From Actinoplanes subtropicus (GTDB lineage: Bacteria > Actinomycetota > Actinomycetes > Mycobacteriales > Micromonosporaceae): a stretch of 64,000 bases of DNA. A program made the position numbers and the translations under genes. A model generated the notes under the pieces. That model had not been told where the DNA came from. It saw only the letters and a list, made by a program, of their open reading frames with translations, and did no database searches. The stretch spans positions 1-64,000 of the forward strand of contig NZ_JOJL01000050.1 of the NCBI RefSeq assembly GCF_000721705.1, in the 5' to 3' direction. Below, one piece after another: positions 15,295-24,820 of this stretch. Position 1 is the stretch's first letter. Each line of letters opens with the position of its first letter.

Positions 15295-15729
15295 ATGCAA
15301 CGGAATCCGCCAACCGCCGCGGCCATCGCCGACGAGCTGCAGTTCGTGGTCTCGGCGCTGGTGCGGCGGCAGCGGGCGGTGTCACCGGCACGCGCCGTGA
15401 CGCTGTCCCAGGTCTCGATCCTCAAGCGGCTCGACCGGGAAGGACCCCACTCGGTCGCCGACCTGGCCCGCCTCGACAAGATCACACATCAGTCGGTCGC
15501 CGTCGCGGTTGCCGCACTGGTCGACCGGGCGCTCGTCCGGCGCACTCCGGATCCGCACGACGGGCGGCGCCGGCTGCTGGTCATCACGGCCGACGGCAAG
15601 CGCCTGCTGGCCGAGCGCCAGGCGGCCGGCCATGACCACCTCGCCGAGGCGATCGCCGGCCGGCTGACCGGCGCCGAGCGGGCCCAACTGTCGGAGGCGC
15701 TGAGGCTGCTGCACCGCCTGCTCGACTGA
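15295..15729 (+). CDS. MarR-family transcriptional regulator
   Basis: 144 residues from ATG at 15295; an in-frame TTG at 15277 would overlap promoter sequence. The winged-helix part reads ILKRLDREGPHSVADLARLDKITHQSVAVAVAALVDRALVRRTPDPHDGRRRLLVIT, with the typical D-x-R wing (DPHDGRR). N- and C-terminal helices for dimerisation are present. Usually a ligand-released repressor. It is divergent from the esterase/PEBP genes and preceded by a perfect palindrome, so autoregulation and control of the neighbours are likely. Confidence 0.92.
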   Translation: MQRNPPTAAAIADELQFVVSALVRRQRAVSPARAVTLSQVSILKRLDREGPHSVADLARLDKITHQSVAVAVAALVDRALVRRTPDPHDGRRRLLVITADGKRLLAERQAAGHDHLAEAIAGRLTGAERAQLSEALRLLHRLLD

Positions 15730-15756
15730 TCACCAAGCGGTCGATCCGGCCGAGCG

Positions 15757-15812
15757 CCGGCGCGATCCGCGGCACGGAGACGGCGATGGAGACATCGTGA
15801 CCCTGGACCGAG
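15757..15812 (+). pseudogene. Relic of a cupin gene 3' end
   Basis: The stretch from CGCGGCACGGAGAC through GACATCGTGACCCTGGAC and CGAGAACC matches the end of the cupin gene (about 13,731-13,788) at most positions, with one internal deletion of about 10 bases and loss of the stop (TGA to CGA). It sits between marR and the AfsR-like gene and codes for nothing. It shows that a duplication once spanned this area. Confidence 0.65.
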
Positions 15813-15845
15813 AACCTGCTTGCCGGGCCGGGCAGAATCGTAGCC

Positions 15846-18800
15846 GTGGACATCGCGGTGCTCGGGCCGGTCGAGTTGCGCGACGGGGGCGGCCGTGCCG
15901 TGCCGGTCGCGGGCGCCCGCCTGCGTACCCTCCTGCTCCTGCTCGCTCTGGACGCTAACCGCAACGTCTCCGCCGAGCGGCTGATCGACGGTGTCTGGGG
16001 TGACGAGCCGCCGCAGGCGGCCGGGAACGCGCTGCAGGCCCTGGTCTCCCGGCTGCGCCGCGCGGCGCCCGGCCTCGTCGTCGAGTCGTCGGCGAACGGC
16101 TACCGGCTCGCCATCGAGCCGGATAAAACCGATATCGCCAGATTTGTCAAGTTGGCCGAGAGCGAGCCGACCGAGGCCCTCAAACTCTGGCGCGGCCCGC
16201 TCGAGTTTCCCGAGGTGGCCCAGCCCGACGCCCGCCGGCTCGAGGAACTGCGGCTCAGCACGCAGCGCAAGAGCCTCGCCGCGCAGATCGGCGACCTCGA
16301 CGTCGTTCCCGAGCTGGAGGGCCTGGCCGCCGCGCACCCGCTCGACGAGCAGGTGACCGGCCTGCTCATGCGGGCCCTGCAGGTGCAGGGCAACCCGGGC
16401 CGGGCGCTGGAGGTCTACGAGCAGATCCGGCGCCGGCTCGCCGACGAGCTGGGCGTCGACCCGTCGGCCGAGCTCGCGGCCCTCCACCTTGGCCTGCTGC
16501 AGGCGCCCACCCGGAAGGGCAACCTGCCCGCCGAGGTGAGCAGCTTCGTCGGCCGCGAGTCCGACGTCCGTCAGGTACGCGGGCTGATCGACGCCCATCG
16601 GCTGGTCACCCTGATCGGCCCGGGCGGCAGCGGCAAGACCCGGCTCTCCGTCGAGGTCGGCACTGGGCAGCCGGGTGAGGTCTGGCGGGTCGAACTCGCC
16701 CCGGTCAGCGACCCGGCCGAGGTGCCGCAGGCGGTGCTGAGCGCGCTCCGGCTGCGCGGCCAGGCCCTGATCGGCCGGATGGCGACGATGGCCGATTCGG
16801 TGCCGCCGCTGGTCCGGCTCAGCGAGGCGCTGGCCAGCCGCGAGCTGCTGCTCATCCTGGACAACTGCGAGCATCTGATCGCCGCGGCCGCCGAGGTGGC
16901 CGACACGCTGCTACGGGCCGCGCCGCGGCTGCGGCTGCTGACCACCAGCCGGGAGCCGCTGGGCATTCCGGGCGAGCGGCTTTACGCGGTCGAGCCGCTG
17001 GCTCTCCCACCGGTGGGTGCGGATGCCACGACCGCTTCCGCTTTTCCGGCCGTACGGCTGCTGCTCGATCGCGCCGCGGCGTTCGTCCTGACCGAGGCGA
17101 ACGTCGAGGCCGTGGTCCGGATCTGCCGGGCGCTGGACGGCATGCCGCTGGCGATCGAGCTGGCCGCCGCCCGGCTGCGTACCCTGCCGGTCGGGGTGCT
17201 GGCCGACCGCCTGGCCGACCGGTTCCGGCTGCTCACCGGCGGCAGCCGGGCCGCGCTCCCCCGCCACCAGACACTGCGCGCGGTGGTCGACTGGAGCTGG
17301 GACCTGCTCGGCGACGACGAGCGGCGGCTGTGGCGGCGGTTCGCGGTCTTCCACGGCGGCGCCGACGTGCCGGCCGTGGAGCGGGTCTGCGAGGCCGACC
17401 TCGACCTGATCGGCACCCTGGTGGACAAGTCGCTGCTGGTGCTCGGCCCGGACGGCCGCTACCGGATGCTGGAGACGATCCGCGAGTACGGGTTGGAGCG
17501 GCTGGCCGAGGCCGGCGAGTCCGATTCGCAGCGGCTGGCCCTCGCCGGCTACCTGCTGGCGCTGGCCGGCGAGGCGGAACCCCGGCTGCGCACCGCCGAG
17601 CAGCTGGTCTGGCTGCGCCGGCTGACCGTCGAGCACGACAACATCCACGCCTCGCTGCGGGCCGCGATCGAGGCCGGCGACCGGGCCACCGCGGCCGCGC
17701 TGGTGGCTCAGGTCGGCTGGTACTGGTGGCTGCGCGGGCACCGGATGGAGGGCGCCGTTCTGGCCGCCGAGGTCGCGGCGATGCCGGGCGAGGCGGACGC
17801 GGAAGACCTGGCGCTCGCCCACACGTTCGCCGCGATCAACGGGCTCGAGGGCGCGCTGCCGATGGCCGCGGTGCAAGAGCATTTCCTCGCGGCCGAGGCG
17901 CACGGTGCCGGGCCGGACGCCAAGCATCCGGCGCTGCGCCTGCTGAAGCCGCTCGCGGCCATCTTCGAGAACCCCGACCTCACCAGCGGCTTCCGGGCCA
18001 TCCTGCCGCTGTTCGAGGACGACGACGCGTGGCTGCGCGCGGCGGCCAAGATGATCGTGGCGCACCTGCGGCTGAACTTCGGGCACAGCGGCGAGGCCGC
18101 CGTCGCCGACCTGCGGGCGGCGCTGGCCGGGTTCCGCTCGGTCGGCGAGCGCTGGGGCATGGGCTTCTCGCTGAGCGCGCTCGGCGACATGGCCGCGGCC
18201 GACGGCGACTTCGCGCAGGCGGTGCGCTGGCAGCGGGAGGCGGCGGCGCTGATCCGCGAGGTCGGCATCCGGGAGGACCTGCCGCAGCTCGAGGCGAAGA
18301 TGGCGCATCAGCTGTGGCTGGCCGGCGAGCGGGACGAGGCGCTGCGGGTGCTCAAGCAGGCCCAGCAGGAGGCGGCCGAGATCGGCCTGCCCGAGGTGCT
18401 GGCCTCGGTGCACTACGGCTACGCCACGGTGGCCCGGTTGGTCGGCGACCTGGACGAGGCGCGCGACATGATCTCCCGGTCGGCCGGGATGATGTCCAAC
18501 CCCGCGTTCGCCCCGCAGTTCGGCGCGATGACCCGCACCACGCAGGGCCTGATCGAGGCGGCGGCCGGCCATCTGGCGCTGGCCCGCGGCTACCACGAGG
18601 AGGCGATGCGGATCTCGGTCGGCTCGCGGGACGCCCCGGTGGTGGCGATGTCCCTGGTCGGGGTGGCCGACCTGGTGCTGCGCGAGGGCGACCCGGAGCA
18701 CGCGGCGTACCTGCTGGGCGCGGCGGACGCGGTCCGCGGCTCGGCCGACCAGACCGTGCACGACGCCGCGGACGTCGAGCGGGAAGCCCGCGCCGCACTG

Positions 18801-18950
18801 GGCGACGCGGGCTTCGAGGCGGCCTACCGCCGGGCGGCCGCGGTGACCGTGGCCACCGCGGCCGAGGCGGCCGGCTTAGACGCGGCGGCGGAAGGCCCAG
18901 ACCGAGAGCGGGGCGAAGACCACCAGCAGGATGGCCGCCCAGACCAGTGA
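15846..18950 (+). CDS. AfsR/SARP-like regulator with BTAD, NB-ARC and TPR domains
   Basis: 1034 residues from GTG at 15846. An OmpR-type winged helix at residues about 10-90 (VGVWGDEPPQ-like element GVWGDEPPQAAGNALQALVSRLRR) is followed by a bacterial transcriptional activation domain (about 95-215), an NB-ARC-type ATPase with Walker A GPGGSGKTRL near residue 258 and LLILDNCEHL Walker B, an ArcR-like GLPLAIELAAARLR element (GMPLAIELAAARLR), and TPR repeats. Such proteins activate secondary-metabolite or stress genes. The last 75 bases overlap the 3' end of the convergent ABC permease gene, so the final 25 residues are probably recent and unstructured. Confidence 0.93.
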   Translation: MDIAVLGPVELRDGGGRAVPVAGARLRTLLLLLALDANRNVSAERLIDGVWGDEPPQAAGNALQALVSRLRRAAPGLVVESSANGYRLAIEPDKTDIARFVKLAESEPTEALKLWRGPLEFPEVAQPDARRLEELRLSTQRKSLAAQIGDLDVVPELEGLAAAHPLDEQVTGLLMRALQVQGNPGRALEVYEQIRRRLADELGVDPSAELAALHLGLLQAPTRKGNLPAEVSSFVGRESDVRQVRGLIDAHRLVTLIGPGGSGKTRLSVEVGTGQPGEVWRVELAPVSDPAEVPQAVLSALRLRGQALIGRMATMADSVPPLVRLSEALASRELLLILDNCEHLIAAAAEVADTLLRAAPRLRLLTTSREPLGIPGERLYAVEPLALPPVGADATTASAFPAVRLLLDRAAAFVLTEANVEAVVRICRALDGMPLAIELAAARLRTLPVGVLADRLADRFRLLTGGSRAALPRHQTLRAVVDWSWDLLGDDERRLWRRFAVFHGGADVPAVERVCEADLDLIGTLVDKSLLVLGPDGRYRMLETIREYGLERLAEAGESDSQRLALAGYLLALAGEAEPRLRTAEQLVWLRRLTVEHDNIHASLRAAIEAGDRATAAALVAQVGWYWWLRGHRMEGAVLAAEVAAMPGEADAEDLALAHTFAAINGLEGALPMAAVQEHFLAAEAHGAGPDAKHPALRLLKPLAAIFENPDLTSGFRAILPLFEDDDAWLRAAAKMIVAHLRLNFGHSGEAAVADLRAALAGFRSVGERWGMGFSLSALGDMAAADGDFAQAVRWQREAAALIREVGIREDLPQLEAKMAHQLWLAGERDEALRVLKQAQQEAAEIGLPEVLASVHYGYATVARLVGDLDEARDMISRSAGMMSNPAFAPQFGAMTRTTQGLIEAAAGHLALARGYHEEAMRISVGSRDAPVVAMSLVGVADLVLREGDPEHAAYLLGAADAVRGSADQTVHDAADVEREARAALGDAGFEAAYRRAAAVTVATAAEAAGLDAAAEGPDRERGEDHQQDGRPDQ

Positions 18951-19670
18951 CTGGGTGACCGGCGTGCCGGTCGCCCCGCCGCCGAGCAGGGCACGGACCG
19001 CATCGGCGAGGATCGACACCGGGTTGACCTTGACCCAGGCCTGCAGCCAGCCCGGCATGGTCGCGGTCGGCGCGAACGCGTTGCTCGCGAAGGTCAGCGG
19101 GAACAGCAGCACGAAGCCGAAGATCTGCACCTTCTCCGGCTCGTTGACCAGCATCGCCACCAGCACCGACAGCCAGGAGGCGGCAAAACCGAAAACCAGC
19201 AGCAGGCCGTACGTGATGAGCACCTCGCCCGGGCCGGTGGCGATCCGGAAGCCCAGGATCGTGCCCACCACCAGCAGCAGCGTGATCGCCCAGGCCTGCT
19301 TGACCAGGTCGGCCACGATCCGGCCGGACAGCGGCGACCACCGCGAGATCGGCAGCGACCGCAGCCGGTCGAAGACGCCCTTGCTGATGTCGGTGTTCAG
19401 CCCGACCCCGGTGTTCAGGGTGGCGAACAGCATGTTCTGCACGATGATGCCGGGCAACCCGAACGCGAGGTAGTGCGAGGTCGACCCGGAGATCGCGCCG
19501 CCGAAGACGTACGTGAAAAGCACCAGGAACATGATCGGCTGGACGCTGAAGTCGAGCAGCTCGAACGGGTTGTGCTTGATCGATACGAGGGTGCGCCAGG
19601 CGAGCGTCAGCGTGTTACGCACGGCGACGACCGGGCTGACCCGCGGCTGGACGACGTCGACGGTGGTCAC
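18876..19670 (-). CDS. ABC-2 type (DrrB-like) transporter permease
   Basis: 264 residues from GTG at 19670, overlapping the stop of the ATPase gene by four bases (GTGA), so translation is coupled. Six transmembrane helices are visible, starting with PIMFLVLFTYVFGGAI; the conserved GLPGIIVQNMLF and the C-terminal LTFASNAFAPTATMPGWLQAWVKVNPVS block are diagnostic for the daunorubicin-resistance permease family. It works with the upstream ATPase as an exporter of lipids, polyketides or drugs. The 3' end overlaps the AfsR-like gene. Confidence 0.92.
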   Translation of the reverse strand: MTTVDVVQPRVSPVVAVRNTLTLAWRTLVSIKHNPFELLDFSVQPIMFLVLFTYVFGGAISGSTSHYLAFGLPGIIVQNMLFATLNTGVGLNTDISKGVFDRLRSLPISRWSPLSGRIVADLVKQAWAITLLLVVGTILGFRIATGPGEVLITYGLLLVFGFAASWLSVLVAMLVNEPEKVQIFGFVLLFPLTFASNAFAPTATMPGWLQAWVKVNPVSILADAVRALLGGGATGTPVTQSLVWAAILLVVFAPLSVWAFRRRV

Positions 19671-20629
19671 GCGACGCTCCCTTCCATGTCGGCGGATTCT
19701 TCGGCGGTGTGGCCGGTCAGGGTCAGGAACACCTCGTCGAGGCTGGGGCTGCGCAGCGCCAACTCGGCGACCACCAGTCCCTTCTCGTCGAGCCGGCGCA
19801 CCAGGGTGGTCAGCGCCGCCGGGTCGGTGACCGGGGCGCTGATGATCGGCCCGCGCACGCCGACCGCCCCCGAGGCGATCCCGCCGACGATCGCGGCGAT
19901 CGCGTCCCGGTCGCCCTCCGCGGCCGGCCGTACGGTGACGGTCTGCGCGCCGGTCCGCGCCTTGAGCTGGTCCGAGGTGCCGGTCGCGATCACCCGGCCG
20001 TGGTCGATCACCACGATCTCGTCGGCGAGCTGGTCCGCCTCGTCCAGGTACTGCGTGGTCAGCAGCACGGTGACGCCCTCGCCGACCAGCTCGCGGATGA
20101 TGTCCCACATGTCGTTGCGGCTGCGCGGGTCGAGGCCGGTGGTCGGCTCGTCCAGGTAGAGCAGCCGCGGCCGGCCGACCAGGCCGGCCGCCAGGTCGAG
20201 GCGCCGCCGCATGCCGCCGGAGTACTTGCCGGCCGCCCGGTCGGCGGCGTCGTCCAGGCGGAACTGGGTGAGCAGCTCGCGCGCCCGGGCCCGGGCCTGT
20301 TTGCGCGGTATGCCGAGCAGCCGCCCGATCAGCACCAGGTTCTCCACCCCGGTGAGGGTCTCGTCGACCGAGGCGTACTGGCCGGTCATGCCGATCAGGC
20401 TGCGCACCTGGTGCGCCTGCTTCACCACGTCGTACCCGCCCACCGTGGCGTGCCCGGCGTCCGGCCGGATCAGCGTGGCCAGCACCCGCACCGCGGTGGT
20501 CTTGCCGGCCCCGTTCGGCCCCAGCAGGCCGAGCACGGTCCCCTCGCGTACGGCAAGATCGACGCCGCCGAGGGCGGTCGTGTCGCCGAAGCGCTTGACC
20601 AGCCCCTCGGCGACGATCGCGTTCGTCAT
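19667..20629 (-). CDS. ABC transporter ATP-binding protein, DrrA family
   Basis: 320 residues from ATG at 20629, with GGGAG upstream. Walker A GPNGAGKTT, Q-loop, signature KYSGGMRRRLDLAAGL, Walker B LLYLDEPTTGLDPRSR and H-loop (LLTTQYLDEADQLAD) are intact. The C-terminal extension after residue 220 is the DrrA-type regulatory domain. It pairs with the following permease. It begins 30 bases after the GT87 gene stop, so all four genes from 23,180 down to 18,876 may form one transcript. Confidence 0.95.
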   Translation of the reverse strand: MTNAIVAEGLVKRFGDTTALGGVDLAVREGTVLGLLGPNGAGKTTAVRVLATLIRPDAGHATVGGYDVVKQAHQVRSLIGMTGQYASVDETLTGVENLVLIGRLLGIPRKQARARARELLTQFRLDDAADRAAGKYSGGMRRRLDLAAGLVGRPRLLYLDEPTTGLDPRSRNDMWDIIRELVGEGVTVLLTTQYLDEADQLADEIVVIDHGRVIATGTSDQLKARTGAQTVTVRPAAEGDRDAIAAIVGGIASGAVGVRGPIISAPVTDPAALTTLVRRLDEKGLVVAELALRSPSLDEVFLTLTGHTAEESADMEGSVA

Positions 20630-20659
20630 GAGCAAACTCCCGTCATTCGTTGACGGATC

Positions 20660-21853
20660 TCACCCTGCCCCGGACCGCTGACAAGCCGCTGACATCTCGG
20701 CCGGCGCCGTGTCAGGCCGCGTCAGCGGGCGCGGGGCGACGAGCGGCGTCCAGGCCAGCAGGGCCAGGCTGAAGTAGACGTAGATGTTCCCGCCGAGGAT
20801 GTACAGCGGCGGGCGCGGGCCCTTCTCCCAGAGCCAGGCCAGGTGCGAGGTCATCAGCAGGTACGCCGAGCCGGCCAGGTACACCAGGCGGCGGTCCGGG
20901 CGGGACAGCCCGGTGTCGACGCAGCGGACCAGCGCCGGCATCAGCCACACGCAGTGGTGGATCCAGGTGACCGGGCTGACCAGGCAGCCGACCACCCCGG
21001 TCAGCGCGAGCCCGCCCATCACGTCCGCGGGCTCCGTGCGTACGCGATAGATCCAGAACGCCAGGGTGACCAGCACGCAGGCGAGCCACACCTTCGACTC
21101 CACCTGGGCGATCGGCAGCCGGGCCAGGAAGCCGCGCTCGGACTGGTTGGAGAGGAACGAGAGCACGCCGACCCGGTTGGTGTCCCACAGCGCCGACGTC
21201 CAGAACTCCCGTGACTCGTTCGGGAAGACCGCGCCGCCCAGCAGCGTCGCCGCGGCCGCGGTGCCGGTCGCGACGCCGGCCGCCCGCCACCGCTTGGTGA
21301 TCAGCAGGTAGAGGATGAAGACGCCCGGGGTCAGCTTGATCGCGGTGGCCAGGCCGATCCCGGCGCCGGCCCAGCGCCGGCCGCGCGCCACGCCGAACAG
21401 CATGTCGCCGGCGACCAGGGTGAGCAGCAGCGTGTTCACCTGGCCGAAGGTGATCGTCTCGCGGACCGGCTCGAAGACGAGTGCGGCGCAGCAGGCCACG
21501 CCGAAGGCGAACCAGAGCGGCCCGGGCATCCGCTTGAGCAGCGGCCCGGCGAACCACCAGACCAGCAGCGCGGTGGTCAGCACCGTGGCGATCACGGCGA
21601 TCACCACGACGGCGCCGAACGGCAGCATCGCCATCGGCGACATGACCAGGCCGGCGAAGGGCGGGTAGGTGAAGCCGTACGGCGTGCCCGGCCGCAGCCA
21701 GTCGTAGACCATCCCGCCGTCGCCGCGGAACCAGTAGTGGATCGCGCCGTAGTAGACCTTGGAGTCGAAGTACCCGTTACGGAGCTCGGCGAGGTAGTCG
21801 ATCGCCAGCGTCAGGAGCGCCAGCAGCGACAGGATGAGGACTTTTGGCTTCAT
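20660..21853 (-). CDS. GT87-family polyprenol-phosphate mannosyltransferase-like membrane protein
   Basis: 397 residues with about ten transmembrane helices. A GT-C fold is indicated by the acidic first loop after helix 1 (ELRNGYFDSKVYYGAIHYW), and GFTYPPFAGLVMSPM and WIHHCVWLMPALV are typical of GT87 (DUF2029, PimE-like) enzymes, which transfer mannose from polyprenyl-phosphate to envelope glycolipids on the outer face. The start ATG lies 77 bases inside the preceding mptB-like gene, indicating coupled expression. The exact acceptor cannot be told. Confidence 0.88.
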   Translation of the reverse strand: MKPKVLILSLLALLTLAIDYLAELRNGYFDSKVYYGAIHYWFRGDGGMVYDWLRPGTPYGFTYPPFAGLVMSPMAMLPFGAVVVIAVIATVLTTALLVWWFAGPLLKRMPGPLWFAFGVACCAALVFEPVRETITFGQVNTLLLTLVAGDMLFGVARGRRWAGAGIGLATAIKLTPGVFILYLLITKRWRAAGVATGTAAAATLLGGAVFPNESREFWTSALWDTNRVGVLSFLSNQSERGFLARLPIAQVESKVWLACVLVTLAFWIYRVRTEPADVMGGLALTGVVGCLVSPVTWIHHCVWLMPALVRCVDTGLSRPDRRLVYLAGSAYLLMTSHLAWLWEKGPRPPLYILGGNIYVYFSLALLAWTPLVAPRPLTRPDTAPAEMSAACQRSGAG

Positions 21854-23180
21854 GCGCGGCTTTCAAATATGTTATGCCGAGGTAGGCCAGCATAACGGTC
21901 ATTGCGATCGCGCCGGGGGCTCGCGTGGGAAGAGCCAGGTTGTACCCGTCGGGCAGGCACAGCGCCGCCGCCACCGCGCACGGAATTACCAGCCACCGCG
22001 TCTCCCGGCGGACCGTGGCGGCGAGCGGCACCAGCGCCCAGATCGCGTACCAGGGATGGAAAACCGGGGCGAGCACCACGGTCGCCGCGAGCGCATAGGC
22101 CGCGTAGCGCAGCGGGTCGGCGAACCGGGCCCGCCACCAGAGCCCGGCCAGCACCCCGGCGAGCAGCACGATCCCGATCACCCGGGTGACCGGCACGGCG
22201 TTCACGCCGAAGAGCTTGACGACCAGGCCCACGGCGGTGGCCGGCGAGGTCCACTGCACCGAGGCGCCGCTGCCGGAGAGATTGGTGATCCACCCGAGCC
22301 CGCGCCCGGCCACCAGCGACACGGCCAGCAGCGCGACGACCACCCCGGCGATCATCGGGAGCACCGCCCGCCAGCGCCGCCCCGGCCACACCATGAGCAG
22401 CGCGAACGGCACCACCACCACGGCCGTCGCCTTGACCCCGATCGCCAGTCCGAACAGCACTCCCGCCGCGATCGGCCGGCGCACGACCGCGAGCGCCAGG
22501 CCGGCCACCAGGAAGCCGACCATCACCGCGTCGTTGTGCGCCCCGGAGATCAGGTGGATCGGCACGAGCGGGCAGGCCAGCGCCAGCCACACCGCCCGCT
22601 CCACCGGCACTCCGGCACGCCGGGCCAGCGGCGGCAGGCACACCGCGATCAGCGCCACCCCGAGCACCGCGATCGCCCGCAGCACCGCGATCGTGCCGGC
22701 CAGCGAGTGGCCGAGCTTGGCCGCCAAGGCGGCCAGCAGCAGGAAAACCGGGCCGTAGGGGGCCGGGGAGGCACGCCAGGTGGGTGCGACGGCGTCGGCC
22801 CAGGGGCATCCCAAAAGATCCACCCCGCCTGCGTACGGGTCGAGCCCGGCACCCTGCTGCCAGCCCTGACACGCGTACGAGTACATGTCGTAGCTGCCCA
22901 GGGGCAGAAACGGCAGCAGCGGCACCATCCACAGGACCGCCGTCACGTAGGCCCACCGGGTCGAGGGCACGTGCTTGCGCCCGGCCCACCACGCGCCGAT
23001 CAGCAGCGCCGTCCCGAACAGCCAGGCGAGCGGCAGCACCACCCCGTTCTCGCCGCGGAAGATGGTGAGCGGGGTGATCGTCGGGTGCCACGGTCTCGAC
23101 GCGCCACCGAGCCAGGCGGCGACCGCGAGGAGCAGACTGCCTGCCAGGCCCGCGTATCGGACCAGGGCGGGGCGGGACAT
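21777..23180 (-). CDS. mptB: Polyprenol-phosphomannose-dependent alpha-1,6-mannosyltransferase, MptB-like
   Basis: 467 residues from ATG at 23180, with some 12 transmembrane helices. Segments such as GSYDMYSYACQGWQQGAGLDPYAGG, WRASPAPYGPVFLLLAALAAKL and GAHNDAVMVGFLVAGLALA are characteristic of the MptA/MptB GT-C group that builds the alpha-1,6 mannan core of lipomannan-like molecules. The Asp in the first long loop (SYDMYSY) is a candidate catalytic residue. The C-terminal 25 codons overlap the next gene. It is divergent from another membrane protein, 58 bases away. Confidence 0.85.
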   Translation of the reverse strand: MSRPALVRYAGLAGSLLLAVAAWLGGASRPWHPTITPLTIFRGENGVVLPLAWLFGTALLIGAWWAGRKHVPSTRWAYVTAVLWMVPLLPFLPLGSYDMYSYACQGWQQGAGLDPYAGGVDLLGCPWADAVAPTWRASPAPYGPVFLLLAALAAKLGHSLAGTIAVLRAIAVLGVALIAVCLPPLARRAGVPVERAVWLALACPLVPIHLISGAHNDAVMVGFLVAGLALAVVRRPIAAGVLFGLAIGVKATAVVVVPFALLMVWPGRRWRAVLPMIAGVVVALLAVSLVAGRGLGWITNLSGSGASVQWTSPATAVGLVVKLFGVNAVPVTRVIGIVLLAGVLAGLWWRARFADPLRYAAYALAATVVLAPVFHPWYAIWALVPLAATVRRETRWLVIPCAVAAALCLPDGYNLALPTRAPGAIAMTVMLAYLGITYLKAAHEAKSPHPVAAGAPDAGDRLPRRAP

Positions 23181-23238
23181 GGCGAGCACCCTACCGCGAC
23201 GGCCGGCCACCGCCGGGCCGCCCGGTAGGGTCAGGCGC

Positions 23239-24795
23239 GTGGTGGCGCGGTACCGGCTCGAGTGGGGCACGGCTCTCACGGCGGCCGTGCTCGGCGTCGG
23301 CTACCTGCTGCTGCCCGCGCTGGGCTCGGACCTGTCCGCCCAGGTGGCCCGGGCCGAGTTCTTCGCCGACCACGGGTATACGCCGATCGACCTGCGGTGG
23401 TATGCCGGGGTCGACCAGTTCGGCTACAGTCTGCTGTCCCAGCCGGTGATGGCGCTGGTCGGCGTACGGCAGACCGGGGTTATCGGTCTTGTGCTGGCCG
23501 CCACGCTGCTGGCTGTGCTGTTGCGGCGGACGTCCGCGCCGCGACCCTGGCTCGGCGCGCTCGCCGGGATCGCCTGCGTGGCGGGAAATCTGGTGAGCGG
23601 GCGGGTCACGTACGGTCTCGGAATCGCCCTTGGCCTTGGCTCTTTGGCCTTGCTCACCTGGCCGCGGTGGCGCTGGCTCGCGATCGTGCCGGCCCTGGCC
23701 GCGAGCGCCACCAGCCCGGTCGCCGGCCTGTTCCTGGGCCTGGCCGGCGCTGCGCTGCTGCTCAGCGGGCGCAAGATCGACGGGCTGCTGGTGGCGGTGC
23801 CGGCCGCGGTGCCGCTGGCGCTTACCGCGCTGCTGTTCGGCGACGGCGGCTGGATGAACATCAGCCACACCGACACGCTGCGCGCGGTGGTGGCGAGCCT
23901 GGCGGTGGCCGTGCTGGTGCCGCATCGGGCGGTACGGATCGGGGCGCTGCTCTCCGCGCTCGGCGTGCTCGGGGCGGCGCTCGTGCACACGCCGGTCGGG
24001 CTGAACGCCACCCGGCTGGCGGTGATGTTCACGCTGCCGCTGCTGGCCGCCTATGCCGCGGTGCCGCGCCGGGCCGGGCCGCTCGGCATGCACGAGCAGG
24101 ACGGGCCGCTGGAGTTGCCGCTCTGGGCGGTGCTGATCCTGCTGGTGGTGGCCTGCTGGTGGCAGCCGCCGGTGGTGACCGGGGACGTGCGGGACATCGG
24201 CAACCCGACCGCCTCCCGGGCGTATTTCACGCCGCTGCTCGATCGCCTCGGGCAGGAGACGTTGACCGGCCGGGTGGAGATTCCGCCGACGCGCGACTAC
24301 TGGGAGTCGGCGTACATGGCGGAGGTGCCGCTGGCCCGGGGCTGGTTGCGCCAAGCCGACATCGCTCGAAATCCCTTGTTTTTTACCGACATTCCCGGTA
24401 CGTCGGGAACCGGGGTGGCGCTGACCGCCGACAGTTACCGCACGTGGCTCGCGAACCTGGCGGTCCAGTTCGTCGCCGTGCCCGATGCCGAGTTCACCTG
24501 GTCGGGCCGCCCCGAGGCCGACCTGGTCAAGGCCGGTATGCCGTATTTGTCGGAAATATGGCGGGGCGAGCATTGGACGCTCTACCGGGTCGCCGACGCC
24601 GATCCGATCGTCCCCAACCTGGTGTCGCAAGACGCGACCTCGGTCACCTTCACAGCCGACTCGGCCGGCGGCGTCGTCGTCCGAGTCCGCTACTACCGCT
24701 GGCTCAAGGCGACCGGCGGCGCGGTCGTGGCCGGCAGCGGCCCCTGGACTCTGGTCCGCGTCCCCGGGCCGGGCCGATACACGCTGACCAGTTAG
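23239..24795 (+). CDS. Polytopic membrane protein of unknown function
   Basis: 518 residues from GTG at 23239, placed by the divergent mptB-like gene. About 11 transmembrane helices occupy residues 8-320 (for example AAVLGVGYLLLPALG, AVPLALTALLFG), and a long extracytoplasmic C-terminal domain of about 190 residues follows (ASRAYFTPLLDRLGQETLTGRVEIPPTRDYWESAYMA...), ending in a beta-rich part. The layout, helices followed by a large outer domain, resembles GT-C glycosyltransferases or their partners, and the mannosyltransferase neighbours suggest an envelope-polysaccharide role. No family signature was recognised. Confidence 0.75.
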   Translation: MVARYRLEWGTALTAAVLGVGYLLLPALGSDLSAQVARAEFFADHGYTPIDLRWYAGVDQFGYSLLSQPVMALVGVRQTGVIGLVLAATLLAVLLRRTSAPRPWLGALAGIACVAGNLVSGRVTYGLGIALGLGSLALLTWPRWRWLAIVPALAASATSPVAGLFLGLAGAALLLSGRKIDGLLVAVPAAVPLALTALLFGDGGWMNISHTDTLRAVVASLAVAVLVPHRAVRIGALLSALGVLGAALVHTPVGLNATRLAVMFTLPLLAAYAAVPRRAGPLGMHEQDGPLELPLWAVLILLVVACWWQPPVVTGDVRDIGNPTASRAYFTPLLDRLGQETLTGRVEIPPTRDYWESAYMAEVPLARGWLRQADIARNPLFFTDIPGTSGTGVALTADSYRTWLANLAVQFVAVPDAEFTWSGRPEADLVKAGMPYLSEIWRGEHWTLYRVADADPIVPNLVSQDATSVTFTADSAGGVVVRVRYYRWLKATGGAVVAGSGPWTLVRVPGPGRYTLTS

Positions 24796-24820
24796 CGAGC
24801 TGTGCGCTGTCGTTGCCGGC

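Noticed and set aside
16911..18761. 616-codon minus-strand open frame opposite the AfsR-like gene
   Set aside because: Arg/His/Gln-rich shadow without domain features.
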